Of a stretch of 64,000 nt of DNA, positions 9,199 through 18,650 are shown in pieces. Below the pieces are notes generated by a model. That model had not been told where the DNA came from. It saw only the letters and a list, made by a program, of their open reading frames with translations, and did not search any database. The first letter of the stretch is position 1. Each line of letters opens with the position of its first letter. A program made the translations under genes and the position numbers. This DNA is from CAZQBY01 sp964592405 [NCBI: uncultured archaeon] (lineage in GTDB: Archaea > Altiarchaeota > Altiarchaeia > JAFGQM01), in assembly GCA_964592405.1 (NCBI GenBank), contig CAZQBY010000005.1:1-64000 (forward strand). The letters run 5' to 3'.

Positions 9199-10488
9199 TT
9201 AGATTCGCTCAAGTAAAAAACCCTTCTTGGAGGCCTTTTTCTGGTCTATCAAGCCCCGGGAGTCCACAATCGCTTTCGTTCTCATGTTTTCGGCGCAGAT
9301 GTCCAGGTCCAGATTTTTGAACTGGGTGTGGTCTGAATGTATTATAATGCAGTCGGAGTCTTTTATCGCCTCGTCAAATCCTTCTATGCGGACACCCCAA
9401 TCTTCGATCTCTCTTTCCTCGACCAAAGGGTCGTGAACAAAGACCTTCGCGCCCCGCTTTTTGAGCTCCTCGCAGATCCTCCCGGCAGGGCTCTCTCGCG
9501 CATCCCCGACATTCCCCTTGTATGAGGCGCCTAAGACGGTCACCTTCTTGCCCACGAGGTCTTTCAGCATCCTCTGGCAAAGATTCACCACATGAATAGC
9601 CATGTAATCGTTGACATCCCTGCCAGCTGTTATTATTTTGGGGTCATAACCCAGCTCTCTGGATTTGTAAACTAAATAATAGGGGTCCACCGGAAGACAG
9701 TGTCCTCCAACACCCGGTCCGGGCCAGTAGATGTGGAAGTTCCACTTGGTTGCTGCGGCCTTTATAACCTCTCGTGTATCAATACCCATCCTGTCAAATA
9801 TCAGTGCCAGCTCATTCATCAGACCTATATTCAGGTCGCGTTGCGTATTTTCGATGACCTTTGCGGCCTCTGCAGTTTTGATGCTGCTGACCTTTATGAC
9901 TTGTTCCCTGCTTATCTTGGAGTACATGCCTGCAGTTATTTCCAGCCATTTTTCGTTTATTGCGCCGACAATTCGCTTTATGTTTTTGATTGTATGTTTT
10001 TTGTCTCCCGGATTATATCTCTCCGGACAATAGGCCAGACCAAAATCACTGCCAGCCCTGAGGCCTGTCCTCTCTTCAATTATTGTTTGCACTATCTCTT
10101 CTGTAACTCCGGGATAGACTGTACTCTCAAGAACTACAAGTGTGTCTCTCTTTATTCCCTCTGCAACAGCTTCTGCTGCACCCCGCACTGCGCGCAGATC
10201 GGGTTTTTTGTCGCTGGTAAGTGGTGTGGGCACTGTAATCAATACTGCATCCGAATGCCTAACCGCCTGTGGAGTATCTGTTGTGAAGGCTATTTTGTTT
10301 GCATCCAGCAATTTCTGTATGCGCTCGTCCGTGATTATCTCTGGTATAGGGGAACGGCCATCATTTAATTTGCTCACCCGCTCACTATTTATATCCGAGC
10401 CAGTCACATCATAGCCGGCCTCTGCAAAAGCCATGGCTGTTGGCAGACCGACATACCCGATTCCGACAACACAGATTCTCTTTATCAT
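9199..10488 (-). CDS. wecC: UDP-N-acetyl-D-mannosaminuronate dehydrogenase-type nucleotide-sugar dehydrogenase
   Basis: 429 residues. The N-terminal Rossmann domain begins ICVVGIGYVGLPTAMAFAEAG. The central helix carries the substrate region KTAEAAKVIENTQRDLNIG with a following NELALIFDRMGID. The catalytic cysteine lies in GPGVGGHCLPVDPYYL, and the C-terminal UDP-binding domain has GASYKGNVGDARESPA. This is the WecC/VipA-type four-electron dehydrogenase that oxidises a UDP-HexNAc to its uronic acid with two NAD. In archaea such HexNAcA residues are common in N-glycans. It overlaps the epimerase gene upstream by 4 bases, suggesting the epimerase supplies or uses the same sugar pool. UDP-GlcNAc 6-dehydrogenase activity is an alternative. 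Confidence 0.85.
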   Translation of the reverse strand: MIKRICVVGIGYVGLPTAMAFAEAGYDVTGSDINSERVSKLNDGRSPIPEIITDERIQKLLDANKIAFTTDTPQAVRHSDAVLITVPTPLTSDKKPDLRAVRGAAEAVAEGIKRDTLVVLESTVYPGVTEEIVQTIIEERTGLRAGSDFGLAYCPERYNPGDKKHTIKNIKRIVGAINEKWLEITAGMYSKISREQVIKVSSIKTAEAAKVIENTQRDLNIGLMNELALIFDRMGIDTREVIKAAATKWNFHIYWPGPGVGGHCLPVDPYYLVYKSRELGYDPKIITAGRDVNDYMAIHVVNLCQRMLKDLVGKKVTVLGASYKGNVGDARESPAGRICEELKKRGAKVFVHDPLVEEREIEDWGVRIEGFDEAIKDSDCIIIHSDHTQFKNLDLDICAENMRTKAIVDSRGLIDQKKASKKGFLLERI

Positions 10489-11399
10489 AGGGATAGTTTT
10501 GAGCAGTAGTCAATATATTCTTTAAGCCCCTCTTCCAGAGAATATTGAGGCTGCCATCCGAGTTTCTTTTTGGCTCTTGAGATGTCAGCCAGGGAGTGCT
10601 TCACATCGCCCTTCCTCTCCTCCGCGTGTATTATATCGGAGCTGGAGCCGGTTAGTTCTATTATCTTCTCTGCAAGCTCGTTTATCGTTATTCTCCTACC
10701 TCCCGCTATGTTGTATATGCCGGATTTGCCGGCGGCCTTTTTGTTGGCTTCGACGACATCCTTCACATATGTGAAATCCCTTGTCTGCTCTCCGTCGCCA
10801 TAGATGGTCAAAGGCTCGCCTTTCATTGCCGCCTTGACAAACTTGGGTATCACGGCCGAATACTCGGAATCGGGATTCTGCCGGGGGCCGAAGACGTTGA
10901 AATAACGAAGCGAGACGGCCTTCAGGCCATAGAGCTCGCTGAAGACCCTCGTGTAGTGCTCCCCAATGAGCTTGCTTACTGCGTATGGGCTCTTGGGGTT
11001 CGGCTCCATGGTTTCGACCTTTGGCAAGGTGGGGGTATCGCCGTAGACAGATGAGGAGGAAGCATAAACCACATTCCTGACTCCTGTGTCTCTGCAGGCT
11101 ATTAGGAGTGTGAGGGTCCCGCCTATATTTGCATGGTTGCTGCGTATTGGGTCCCTGATACTGCGTGGAACGCTGGGTATCGCAGCCTGATGGTAGACGG
11201 TCTCAACACCATCCAAAACCTTCTTCATCAGATGCAAATCATTGACACTTCCCTTTATAAATCTGATTCCGGAGTTTTTGATAAATTCAATACTGTATCT
11301 GTTCGCCGTGGACAGATCATCAACCACAATAACATCGTCAAGCGACTCCGCCAGATTTGATCCTATGAAACCGGCACCACCCGTTATTAGGACTACCAT
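10485..11399 (-). CDS. UDP-glucose/UDP-GlcNAc 4-epimerase (GalE-like)
   Basis: 304 residues, extended SDR family. GGAGFIGSN binds NAD, VDDLSTANRYSIEF is the adenine-binding region, YASSSSVYG and SPYAVSKLIGEHY hold the catalytic Ser/Thr and YxxxK, and RYFNVFGPRQNP is typical of archaeal and bacterial UDP-hexose 4-epimerases. It would interconvert UDP-Glc/UDP-Gal or their N-acetyl forms for the neighbouring glycosyltransferases. Its 3' end overlaps the dehydrogenase start by 4 bases and its start overlaps the GPT gene by 7 bases, so all three are tightly coupled. Confidence 0.85.
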   Translation of the reverse strand: MVVLITGGAGFIGSNLAESLDDVIVVDDLSTANRYSIEFIKNSGIRFIKGSVNDLHLMKKVLDGVETVYHQAAIPSVPRSIRDPIRSNHANIGGTLTLLIACRDTGVRNVVYASSSSVYGDTPTLPKVETMEPNPKSPYAVSKLIGEHYTRVFSELYGLKAVSLRYFNVFGPRQNPDSEYSAVIPKFVKAAMKGEPLTIYGDGEQTRDFTYVKDVVEANKKAAGKSGIYNIAGGRRITINELAEKIIELTGSSSDIIHAEERKGDVKHSLADISRAKKKLGWQPQYSLEEGLKEYIDYCSKLSL

Positions 11400-12376
11400 A
11401 TCAAAACTGCTAAAACTGCCAGAAGAGCCTCGAGAGATACCAGAACGGATACGAGGGTTCTTTCAGTTATCCCCCCGGTCAGGCGCATTATCAGGCTCGG
11501 CAGGCCTACAACCCTTGGGGCAGTCAGCTTTCCGTTTTTGAGGCTGATTATATCAATCTCCCGCGGAAAGCCTTTCCTAGCCTTGAGGATAAAATCAATG
11601 AGATATGGGGTCATTAACAAAAGGCCGGCTGTCTCAAAGTTGCCTATTATTATTGAGGAGGATATGCAGGCTCCTATGCTCAGGGTGCCGACGTCGCCGG
11701 GGAGGATTCTGGCCGGATATTTATTAAATAAGAGAAATGCGAAAAGTGCACCTGACATGGAAAGTAGAAGGACTGCTGCATCAAAACATCCTCTGTTAAG
11801 GGCTATTATACCTAGTGACAAACATGCCATAAGCCCCATCCCTGACTCAAGGCCGTTGAAGCCTGCCAGCATGTTGGTCAGGTTGGAAACCACGGTTACG
11901 GCTATGGGTATGAGCAGAAGGGGATATATTACCGGAAGGTATAACTGACCCAGGACAGGGAGGCTTATGTATGGATAGCCGGCAGCTACTGCAACCAGTG
12001 GAAGTGAGGCAAAGATTGGCAGTGCTGCCTTTATTGTCTGCCTTATTCTTATAAGATCATCCAGAATTCCAATAACCGTTATTGTGAGTATTGTACTTAT
12101 GGCTGCAAATATCTCCGTCAGGTTTGAGAATTGGACAAATGATTTATCTGAAACCAGGCTGCTGTGCATAAGGGTGGTGATTGCTATTGCAGAGAGCGTT
12201 CCTGCGACAAAGCCGGCCACCACTGCCAGCCCGCCCATCTCAGGGAGTTTTGGTTTGTCAGGTTTGTTTATGTCCCTCCCCACTATACCGGCATCTGAGA
12301 ATTTCCTGATAAATTCTGGTATGGAAAGAAACGCCACAAGGAATGACACTACTGACACAACGAGAACAAACAGCAT
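11393..12376 (-). CDS. UDP-GlcNAc:polyprenyl-phosphate GlcNAc-1-phosphate transferase (GPT/AglH-like)
   Basis: 327 residues with about ten transmembrane helices, of the MraY/WecA/GPT polyprenyl-phosphate sugar-1-phosphate transferase family. Family signatures visible are DINKPDKPKLPEMGGL near residue 38, a DDLIRIRQTIK loop after helix 4, NLTNMLAGFNGLESGMG, and the ARILPGDVGTLSIGA metal-site loop. It should charge the polyprenyl phosphate carrier with the first sugar phosphate, the committed step of archaeal N-glycan assembly. It is 28 bases downstream of the oligosaccharyltransferase gene in the same operon, placing first and last steps of the pathway together. Confidence 0.85.
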   Translation of the reverse strand: MLFVLVVSVVSFLVAFLSIPEFIRKFSDAGIVGRDINKPDKPKLPEMGGLAVVAGFVAGTLSAIAITTLMHSSLVSDKSFVQFSNLTEIFAAISTILTITVIGILDDLIRIRQTIKAALPIFASLPLVAVAAGYPYISLPVLGQLYLPVIYPLLLIPIAVTVVSNLTNMLAGFNGLESGMGLMACLSLGIIALNRGCFDAAVLLLSMSGALFAFLLFNKYPARILPGDVGTLSIGACISSSIIIGNFETAGLLLMTPYLIDFILKARKGFPREIDIISLKNGKLTAPRVVGLPSLIMRLTGGITERTLVSVLVSLEALLAVLAVLIW

Positions 12377-12404
12377 TTTGGTAGATTTGTAAAGAAGTGG
12401 AAGG

Positions 12405-15400
12405 TTAGATTGAGACTAGTGAATTTGCACTGCAATAGCTCTCATCTCCAACGCAGTAGTATGAAATGTTAACATAATCGCCGAACTCCTCAGCAAGCTG
12501 ATCCAGCAACGGCTTCTGTTCCTCACACACTGGACAGACCTTTGTATAAAAGACCTGCAGAAGGGATCTGTTCTCCCCGGGGGCGCATGGAGTTGTGTTG
12601 TCAAGCTTTTTAATGGTTCGGAGAACCCCGGTTATATTCAAATCAGCAGTGATGCTCCCGTCAGAGTATGTGATACCCAGAGGCTCACATATCTCCTTCG
12701 GCTCCGCCTTGTTGAGTATGCATGTTATCTTTCTGAGGACATCCATCTCAAGCTCTGGATCTGACATCTTGGCTATCTTCTTGTACTGGCAGTTCCAGAC
12801 TATGGAGGGGAAGTTGTTTAGATTGTAGGTTTCCGGAAGGGAGGGGTCATAGTAATCAAATGTTATGTTAATGGTTTTCTCATCCTCCTCTGGGACAGGC
12901 ATCTTCTCACCATTCAGGCTAACCAGTGTTATCTCGAATATCAGAGTCTTGCCAGCCAGAGGATTGTCTGTCCCGGTTCCATAGGCCTGCTCCGGTGGTA
13001 TTGTAACCAGTTTTGACTCGCCAAGTTTCATTCCCACAACCGCATCTTCAAAGCCCGGGATCACCTGGCCGGCTCCGATTGTGAATTGTAGTGGTTCACG
13101 CCCCAGTGAGCTGTCAAAGACTGTGCCGTTTTCAAACTTGCCGACATACTCAACTTCCACAATATCACCCATCTTGGCCACTGGTTCGGTTTCTGTTTCA
13201 CCCTGCCCCATTTCCTGCTCTTGGGATTCTGTTTCTTCTTCAGTCTTGGGAATCTCATCAGGATATGTAACTTTATATATCTTCACGCTGGGATAAAAGA
13301 GTTTTGTCTTGTCATCGGTGACCAGAGTGAAATATTTTAGATTCTTGGCATCAAAGAGATAGAGTTGGGTGAACATCGCGTTCATCCATCTCTCAGGCAC
13401 GTGGATGAATATCTGTGGGGCAATGACATCTTCGCTCAGGCGCTGGCCATACCGCATGTTTATCAAGGCATCCTTTCCTGATGCCATAACCTCATTGTAA
13501 TCCTTTAGTTCACAGTTACTGGATATGAATTTGAGATCCTGCGAGCCATCAGAATACATACGTACTATAAATGCGGGGTAGTCGCCGCCATCAGCATATC
13601 TGAGTCCGCTGAATCCTGTATATAAATAGGTTCGTATAGCCGTCTTGCGCTGACCATTCTCCGGGAAGATCACCGGCTTTAGCGAAGTTGAGTAGGCAGG
13701 CTTGCATGCATAGCCTTTGGTATTGAGCTGATACTGACCGTAGACAGCCTGCCCCGGCCTTCGCAATATCTTGGCAGATCCGCCCTTGTTTACTATGACA
13801 TGCCAGTCAAGGGAGCTGTTGCAGCATTTGGTTGGGTTTTCCTCACAACACATCTTTTTCTCAACCTGAGTCAGTAGGTCTCTGGTGCAGACCACACCCT
13901 GACTGCAGACATACTTACCCTTCTTTTTCTCTGCTACAAGACCGTTCTCAACATTCTGGCATATCTCACCAACCTCGCAAGTGCCATTGACAGCAGTATA
14001 ACCATTTGGGTATTGGTAGTAGTTCGTTCCCAAAAAGGAAAGTGCTCCCGACTTCCCTATGAGTGAGTAATCGAGTATTACATACTTTACCTTGTGCCCG
14101 CCGTCAGGATCTTTTGGATTCCACGGCTGTTCCATAAGCCATTGCATGGCCTCATCCTCAGATGTTGTGTTGTAGAAAAAGCGGGCTATGCGCATTATAT
14201 ACTCCTCCCCGGCCTGTAGCGGATCAGCTATTACTGTTGCTCTTGAAAGGGCGGTTATGAAGTGTCCATAGTCCCACCAGGTAAGGACATAATCGCCGTT
14301 TATGTATTTATCGCCAATATATGCTCCGGGCCTGATGTGCTCATCCAGCCACTTGACGCCCAAAAACCATGCAGGGTCAACGGGTGCGGGTATCTTTGTC
14401 CGTTTCCACGCATCAGAATTATTATATGGATAAAAGATTGTGAAGGGTATCACTACCATGACTACAAGGAGGGTTATGACCTTCCAGCTGCCCATCTCCT
14501 TCCAGTTGTTTGGAAGCATAAGTCCTATCATGGAGCCTAGAAGGAGGAAGCCCAGACTCTGTGAGAAGGTCAGTCTTGCCTCAACCCAGACAAACTGCAT
14601 GGCTACTAGGAAGAAGATCAGGCATATCAGATATGCGCGCAACAGTTCGAACATACGATCCCGATCTTTAAAGAAGTAGTATAACAGGAATACGGGTACT
14701 AGAACTGCCATTATAACTGTAAGAGGCTCTGCTATGTGGTATTTGGTGTATCCTGTGGTCAGCTTCTTTATAAGGTCCCCCCTTGCTAGAGCTGCCTGCT
14801 CGGAGATTGTCTTGTCCACAAGAAAGTTGTGGGCCGATGTGCCGGCAAATTCTTCAAATGCCTTTTGGGGAACACTCAAGATGCGGTCTATGCCAATGGC
14901 AAAAAGGGCGATAAGGGTCGCGATTATAACTATGGCTGCAAATTGAGTAAAATATCTTTTCTCAAGCCCATGCTTGGTATCCTCCTTTTTCCAGATGCGG
15001 ATACGGATAAGCTCGGCAAGCACCCCCATAAAGAGCATAAAGCCGTATGGCCCAATCTGGGTAACATCTATATGGAAATTTGTTAGGAAAACCAGATTGC
15101 CTGCTATTGGTATCGCACCCGCAATGATGGCTGCACGAATAGTCCGCCAGATGTCATACTTTAGGAGTATGCTGAAGATTGAGTAAATTCCTAGGGCTGT
15201 AAATGGTATTGCAAATAGGAAGACTACTCCCTTCCAGCTTACAATAGTAATAAAAAAGGCCACTCCAGAGAGGACGGCATATTTTGTGTTTTCCCTTCCA
15301 TCGGATTTCATCGCCTTGGCCAGTAGGTAAAGTGAGAATATGCCCAGAACCATCCCCATGAGATCCTCTTCTATCGCCCCTGCAACAGATTTTGTCAGCA

Positions 15401-16163
15401 GAGCCGGCATGGTGGCGAAGAAGAGGCCTCCAAACATGCCGCTCTTCCAGTCACCTGTCAGCTCCTTGATGAAGAAGAACATCATGACGGCGCCGAAAGC
15501 AGATATAAGGAGGGGGTAGAGGATTGTTATATCGCGTATTGGATTTCCTGTCATGAGGGCAAGGTAGGTATTGTAGTAATATGGAAATTTGTGGGGCGCT
15601 GCCCTACCATGTGGCGGGTATATGGTGAAATCTATACGGGGTATGGTCCCCATCTCATAGAGTTTCTCTGTCTGTTTGTAATGATAGTAGGGATCATCCA
15701 TGGATATTAAGTGGCCGGGCATCGGGCCCGAGCCCGGCAGGGCTGGATAAACCCGGAAGAGTATGGCAGTTACGGCCAGTACCATCACTACTGCTGTCTG
15801 CGGTTTTATTATCCTGCCTGCCACCAGTGCTGAAAGCGCCATATATGCTGTAAGCAATAGTATGAGGAGGGTGTCGCCGGGGATTTTGAAAATCACGGCG
15901 ATTAGGGCAACTCCCATGAGGGCCGGCAGGACATTCCACTTGTCTTTCTTGAATCCACTAAAACTTGAGATGGAGAGGTAAGCTAGAAAGCCTGTTGAGC
16001 CAATGACTATCAGGTTGAAAAGTAGTTTGGTTACATCATGTCTTATTAGGAGGCTTACCAGTAGGAAGATTGTGAGGGAGATGATGATGAGGAGGTGTGG
16101 TGAGTCTTCAAGTTTTTTTGATATCTCCTGCATTATGTCTTCCGCTTTCCTATTCTCTGCCAT
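12405..16163 (-). CDS. aglB: Oligosaccharyltransferase STT3/AglB fused to FKBP prolyl isomerase and thioredoxin-like segments
   Basis: About 1252 residues from the chosen ATG; other in-frame ATGs lie 16 codons upstream and 10 downstream. Residues 1-560 hold about 13 transmembrane helices with the luminal acidic motif SMDDPYYHYK. The STT3 signature WWDYG lies near residue 626 in the luminal domain. Several Cys pairs lie at about 725-790. At about 998-1088 there is a complete FKBP domain (VGKFENGTVFDSS, VIPGFEDAVVGMK, PLAGKTLIFEITL). The tail has NLNNFPSIVWNCQY, resembling the cis-Pro half of a thioredoxin fold, and then FYTKVCPVCEEQKPLLDQL, the redox-helix half, ending soon after YYCVGDESYC. 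It transfers lipid-linked glycans to Asn on the outer face. Archaeal AglB proteins lack such tails in the forms I know. The fusion suggests glycan transfer coupled to folding and disulfide handling. Confidence 0.88.
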   Translation of the reverse strand: MAENRKAEDIMQEISKKLEDSPHLLIIISLTIFLLVSLLIRHDVTKLLFNLIVIGSTGFLAYLSISSFSGFKKDKWNVLPALMGVALIAVIFKIPGDTLLILLLTAYMALSALVAGRIIKPQTAVVMVLAVTAILFRVYPALPGSGPMPGHLISMDDPYYHYKQTEKLYEMGTIPRIDFTIYPPHGRAAPHKFPYYYNTYLALMTGNPIRDITILYPLLISAFGAVMMFFFIKELTGDWKSGMFGGLFFATMPALLTKSVAGAIEEDLMGMVLGIFSLYLLAKAMKSDGRENTKYAVLSGVAFFITIVSWKGVVFLFAIPFTALGIYSIFSILLKYDIWRTIRAAIIAGAIPIAGNLVFLTNFHIDVTQIGPYGFMLFMGVLAELIRIRIWKKEDTKHGLEKRYFTQFAAIVIIATLIALFAIGIDRILSVPQKAFEEFAGTSAHNFLVDKTISEQAALARGDLIKKLTTGYTKYHIAEPLTVIMAVLVPVFLLYYFFKDRDRMFELLRAYLICLIFFLVAMQFVWVEARLTFSQSLGFLLLGSMIGLMLPNNWKEMGSWKVITLLVVMVVIPFTIFYPYNNSDAWKRTKIPAPVDPAWFLGVKWLDEHIRPGAYIGDKYINGDYVLTWWDYGHFITALSRATVIADPLQAGEEYIMRIARFFYNTTSEDEAMQWLMEQPWNPKDPDGGHKVKYVILDYSLIGKSGALSFLGTNYYQYPNGYTAVNGTCEVGEICQNVENGLVAEKKKGKYVCSQGVVCTRDLLTQVEKKMCCEENPTKCCNSSLDWHVIVNKGGSAKILRRPGQAVYGQYQLNTKGYACKPAYSTSLKPVIFPENGQRKTAIRTYLYTGFSGLRYADGGDYPAFIVRMYSDGSQDLKFISSNCELKDYNEVMASGKDALINMRYGQRLSEDVIAPQIFIHVPERWMNAMFTQLYLFDAKNLKYFTLVTDDKTKLFYPSVKIYKVTYPDEIPKTEEETESQEQEMGQGETETEPVAKMGDIVEVEYVGKFENGTVFDSSLGREPLQFTIGAGQVIPGFEDAVVGMKLGESKLVTIPPEQAYGTGTDNPLAGKTLIFEITLVSLNGEKMPVPEEDEKTINITFDYYDPSLPETYNLNNFPSIVWNCQYKKIAKMSDPELEMDVLRKITCILNKAEPKEICEPLGITYSDGSITADLNITGVLRTIKKLDNTTPCAPGENRSLLQVFYTKVCPVCEEQKPLLDQLAEEFGDYVNISYYCVGDESYCSANSLVSI

Positions 16164-16794
16164 TCTCCAGTAGTTCAGAGATGTCTTGTATAACCCTCTC
16201 GGGTTTCTCAACCTTCAAGACATCACTGTTATATTTGTTGAGCATGAATACTGTGTGGCAACCTGCAGCCCTGCCGGCCATGATATCATATATAGTGTCC
16301 CCGACAAAGACCGCCTCGCTAGGTTCAGTCCTCAGGACATGCAAGGCATTGGTCACCGGCTCATGGTGAGGCTTCTTGTTTTTTGCATCTTCCTCACCTA
16401 TTAGAACATCAAAATAGTGATATATTCCGGTCTGTTGTAGTGTCTCATAAACAACATCGCGCGGTGAGGTACTGACCACCCCAAGCTTGCAACCCTTTCT
16501 CTTTAAGCGTTTTAAAGTTAGAGGAACATTCTTAAAAACCTTGACCTCCCGGAGGTTGCGCAGCCAGTATCTCTCGAAGTCCTTGAGAAGTTTCTTGTGT
16601 TCCTCTCCAGTAGCTACACCAAGTAAGCGGGATATTGTAGAATCAACAGGCTTGCCAAAAAGTTTCTTGTCAAATTCCTGTTTTGTCAGCATTCTTTTCC
16701 TGTTCTGCTTGAGGGCCGCATTGAATGATTTATAGATTAGATCAAAAGTATCTACTAATGTACCATCCATATCAAAGAGAAAGGCTTTATACAT
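16150..16794 (-). CDS. HAD-superfamily hydrolase (phosphoglycolate phosphatase-like)
   Basis: 214 residues. Motif I is LFDMDGTLVDTFD at the N-terminus, with the nucleophilic Asp and the general acid two residues later. An alpha-helical C1 cap follows. Motif II is GVVSTSPRD near residue 105, motif III is the Lys in NKKPHHEPV, and motif IV is AVFVGDTIYDIMAGRAAG. The cap and spacing match subfamily IA phosphatases such as phosphoglycolate phosphatase or beta-phosphoglucomutase. The substrate is not determinable. It is the first gene of the leftward operon and its 3' end overlaps or abuts the start of the STT3 gene, so a role with sugar phosphates is possible. It diverges from the ABCE1 gene. Confidence 0.8.
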   Translation of the reverse strand: MYKAFLFDMDGTLVDTFDLIYKSFNAALKQNRKRMLTKQEFDKKLFGKPVDSTISRLLGVATGEEHKKLLKDFERYWLRNLREVKVFKNVPLTLKRLKRKGCKLGVVSTSPRDVVYETLQQTGIYHYFDVLIGEEDAKNKKPHHEPVTNALHVLRTEPSEAVFVGDTIYDIMAGRAAGCHTVFMLNKYNSDVLKVEKPERVIQDISELLENGRE

Positions 16795-16874
16795 CCTGCC
16801 TCAAATTTACGGGATTTTAGCAGGACAAGATATAAATAGATGTAAACAGGTTGGAATGCAGGATATAGGATAAA
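16795..16874. promoter_or_regulatory. Divergent promoter region, HAD/glycan operon versus ABCE1
   Basis: An 80-base intergenic space between divergent starts. An A/T-rich GATATAAATAGA stretch at about 16829-16840 is a good archaeal TATA box for the rightward ABCE1 gene, about 35 bases before its ATG. The same motif read on the other strand (TCTATTTATATC) could serve the leftward operon. No other convincing element was seen. Confidence 0.45.
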
Positions 16875-18629
16875 ATGCGGATAGCGATTATAGACCGGGG
16901 TAAATGCAGACCCAAGATCTGCGGGCTGCTCTGTCAGAGAGTATGCCCAAGAGTGCGAAGCGGGGATGAAACCATCACCGTTGACGAAGCCAGCGGCAAG
17001 CCTATCATACAGGAGGATTTATGTGCTGGTTGTGGTATATGTGTCAACAAATGCCCATTTGGGGCAATAATTATCACAAACACTCCTGAAGGGGCGGGTG
17101 TCCTGACGCACCAATATGGCAAAAACGGCTTCCGCTTATATGGGCTACCAATCCCCAGAGCAGGCAGTGTTGTTGGCATAATTGGGGCCAATGGTATGGG
17201 TAAGAGCACTGCCATTAAGATACTCAGTGGTCAGCTGAAACCAAATCTTGGTCGGTTGGATAAGGAGTTAGGATGGGAGGAAATTATAGAGCAATATCGT
17301 GGAAATGAGGTTCAGGAACATTTGAGAAGGCTTTTGGCTGGAGAGGTCAAGGCCGTTTACAAGCCCCAGTATGTGGATTCTCTGGCCAAGATAAATGGTA
17401 AGGTCAAGGAGGTCCTTTCAGGGATTTCTGAAGGGTGGGAGGATTTGGTAAGAGAATTCGGGTTGGATAAAATATTGGAGAGGGATATGGCATCTTTGAG
17501 TGGGGGGGAACTGCAACGACTTGCCATAGCCATTGCCCTCCTAAAGGATGTTGACTTATACTTCTTTGACGAGCCAAGTTCTTATCTGGATGTGTCAGAG
17601 CGGTTCAAGGCTGCTAAGAGAATAAGGAGGCTGGCCGAGAAGGGTAAGTCCGTTATAGTTGTGGAACATGATCTGGTTGTATTGGATTATCTCTCGGATT
17701 ATGTACATATAGCCTTTGGCGAGAAAGCAGCATTTGGTGTGCTCTCCCATCTGAAGAACACACGGGTTGGAATAAACGAGTATCTGGCCGGATGGATGCG
17801 GAGTGAGAATGTTCGCCTGCGAATGGGTGAGATTAGGTTTGAGGAGCAGGCACCTGACAGATTCAAAAGCCGTGATATATTGTTTGAATACCCAAAGATT
17901 AGGAAGAGATATGATGGGTTTAGGTTGAGTGTGGATGGTGGGGCGATCCACAGAGGAATTGTTGTCGGCATAGTAGGCCCAAATGCAACAGGAAAGACTA
18001 CCATGATGAAGATTCTTGTGGGTGAGGTAGATAATGATGGGGATAAGATAGACTTGGGTATAAAACTATCCTACAAGGCACAATACCTCAGACCGATAGA
18101 CAAGACTGTTAGGGAGATTCTGATGGGGGTTACAAAGGATCTGTATAAATCGCATTATAAGACCGGTGTTCTTGAACCATTGGAACTGGAGGGGTTGCTG
18201 GATCATAATACTGAAGAGCTCAGTGGTGGGGAGTTGCAGAGGGTTGCCATTGCTGAATGCCTTTCCCGTGAGACAGATGTCTATTTCCTAGATGAGCCGT
18301 CAGCTTACCTTGATGTTGAACAAAGGCTGGTAGTTGCCAAGATGATACGCCGCAAGATGGAAAATGAGAAAAAAAGCGCTATGATAATAGACCATGATAT
18401 TACATTTATAGATTATGTTTCCGATAAACTGATGGTTTTTTCTGGAGAACCGGGAATATGCGGGCAGGCAGGTGCTCCTCTAGACCTGAGAGAGGGTATG
18501 AACACTTTTTTGGAGGAGATGGATATTACCTTCAGACGGGATGAGGAAAGTAAACGGCCGAGGGCCAACAAACCAGGTTCCCAGAAGGATAGGGAACAGC
18601 GAGAAAGGGGCGAATATTACTACAGCTAG
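16875..18629 (+). CDS. Ribosome recycling ATPase ABCE1/Rli1
   Basis: 584 residues, the full length of archaeal ABCE1. The N-terminal ferredoxin-like domain has Cys clusters (DRGKCRPKICGLLCQRVCP and CAGCGICVNKCPFGAI) for two 4Fe-4S clusters. Nucleotide-binding domain 1 has Walker A GANGMGKST near residue 104, LSGGELQR and DEPSSYLDV. Domain 2 has Walker A GPNATGKTT near 368, a second LSGGELQR and DEPSAYLDV. The enzyme splits ribosomal subunits after termination together with aRF1 and aPelota. It stands alone on the + strand, convergent with the ribosomal protein operon to its right. Confidence 0.97.
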   Translation: MRIAIIDRGKCRPKICGLLCQRVCPRVRSGDETITVDEASGKPIIQEDLCAGCGICVNKCPFGAIIITNTPEGAGVLTHQYGKNGFRLYGLPIPRAGSVVGIIGANGMGKSTAIKILSGQLKPNLGRLDKELGWEEIIEQYRGNEVQEHLRRLLAGEVKAVYKPQYVDSLAKINGKVKEVLSGISEGWEDLVREFGLDKILERDMASLSGGELQRLAIAIALLKDVDLYFFDEPSSYLDVSERFKAAKRIRRLAEKGKSVIVVEHDLVVLDYLSDYVHIAFGEKAAFGVLSHLKNTRVGINEYLAGWMRSENVRLRMGEIRFEEQAPDRFKSRDILFEYPKIRKRYDGFRLSVDGGAIHRGIVVGIVGPNATGKTTMMKILVGEVDNDGDKIDLGIKLSYKAQYLRPIDKTVREILMGVTKDLYKSHYKTGVLEPLELEGLLDHNTEELSGGELQRVAIAECLSRETDVYFLDEPSAYLDVEQRLVVAKMIRRKMENEKKSAMIIDHDITFIDYVSDKLMVFSGEPGICGQAGAPLDLREGMNTFLEEMDITFRRDEESKRPRANKPGSQKDREQRERGEYYYS

Positions 18630-18650
18630 TATGTGCCTTTGGTCCTGTGC

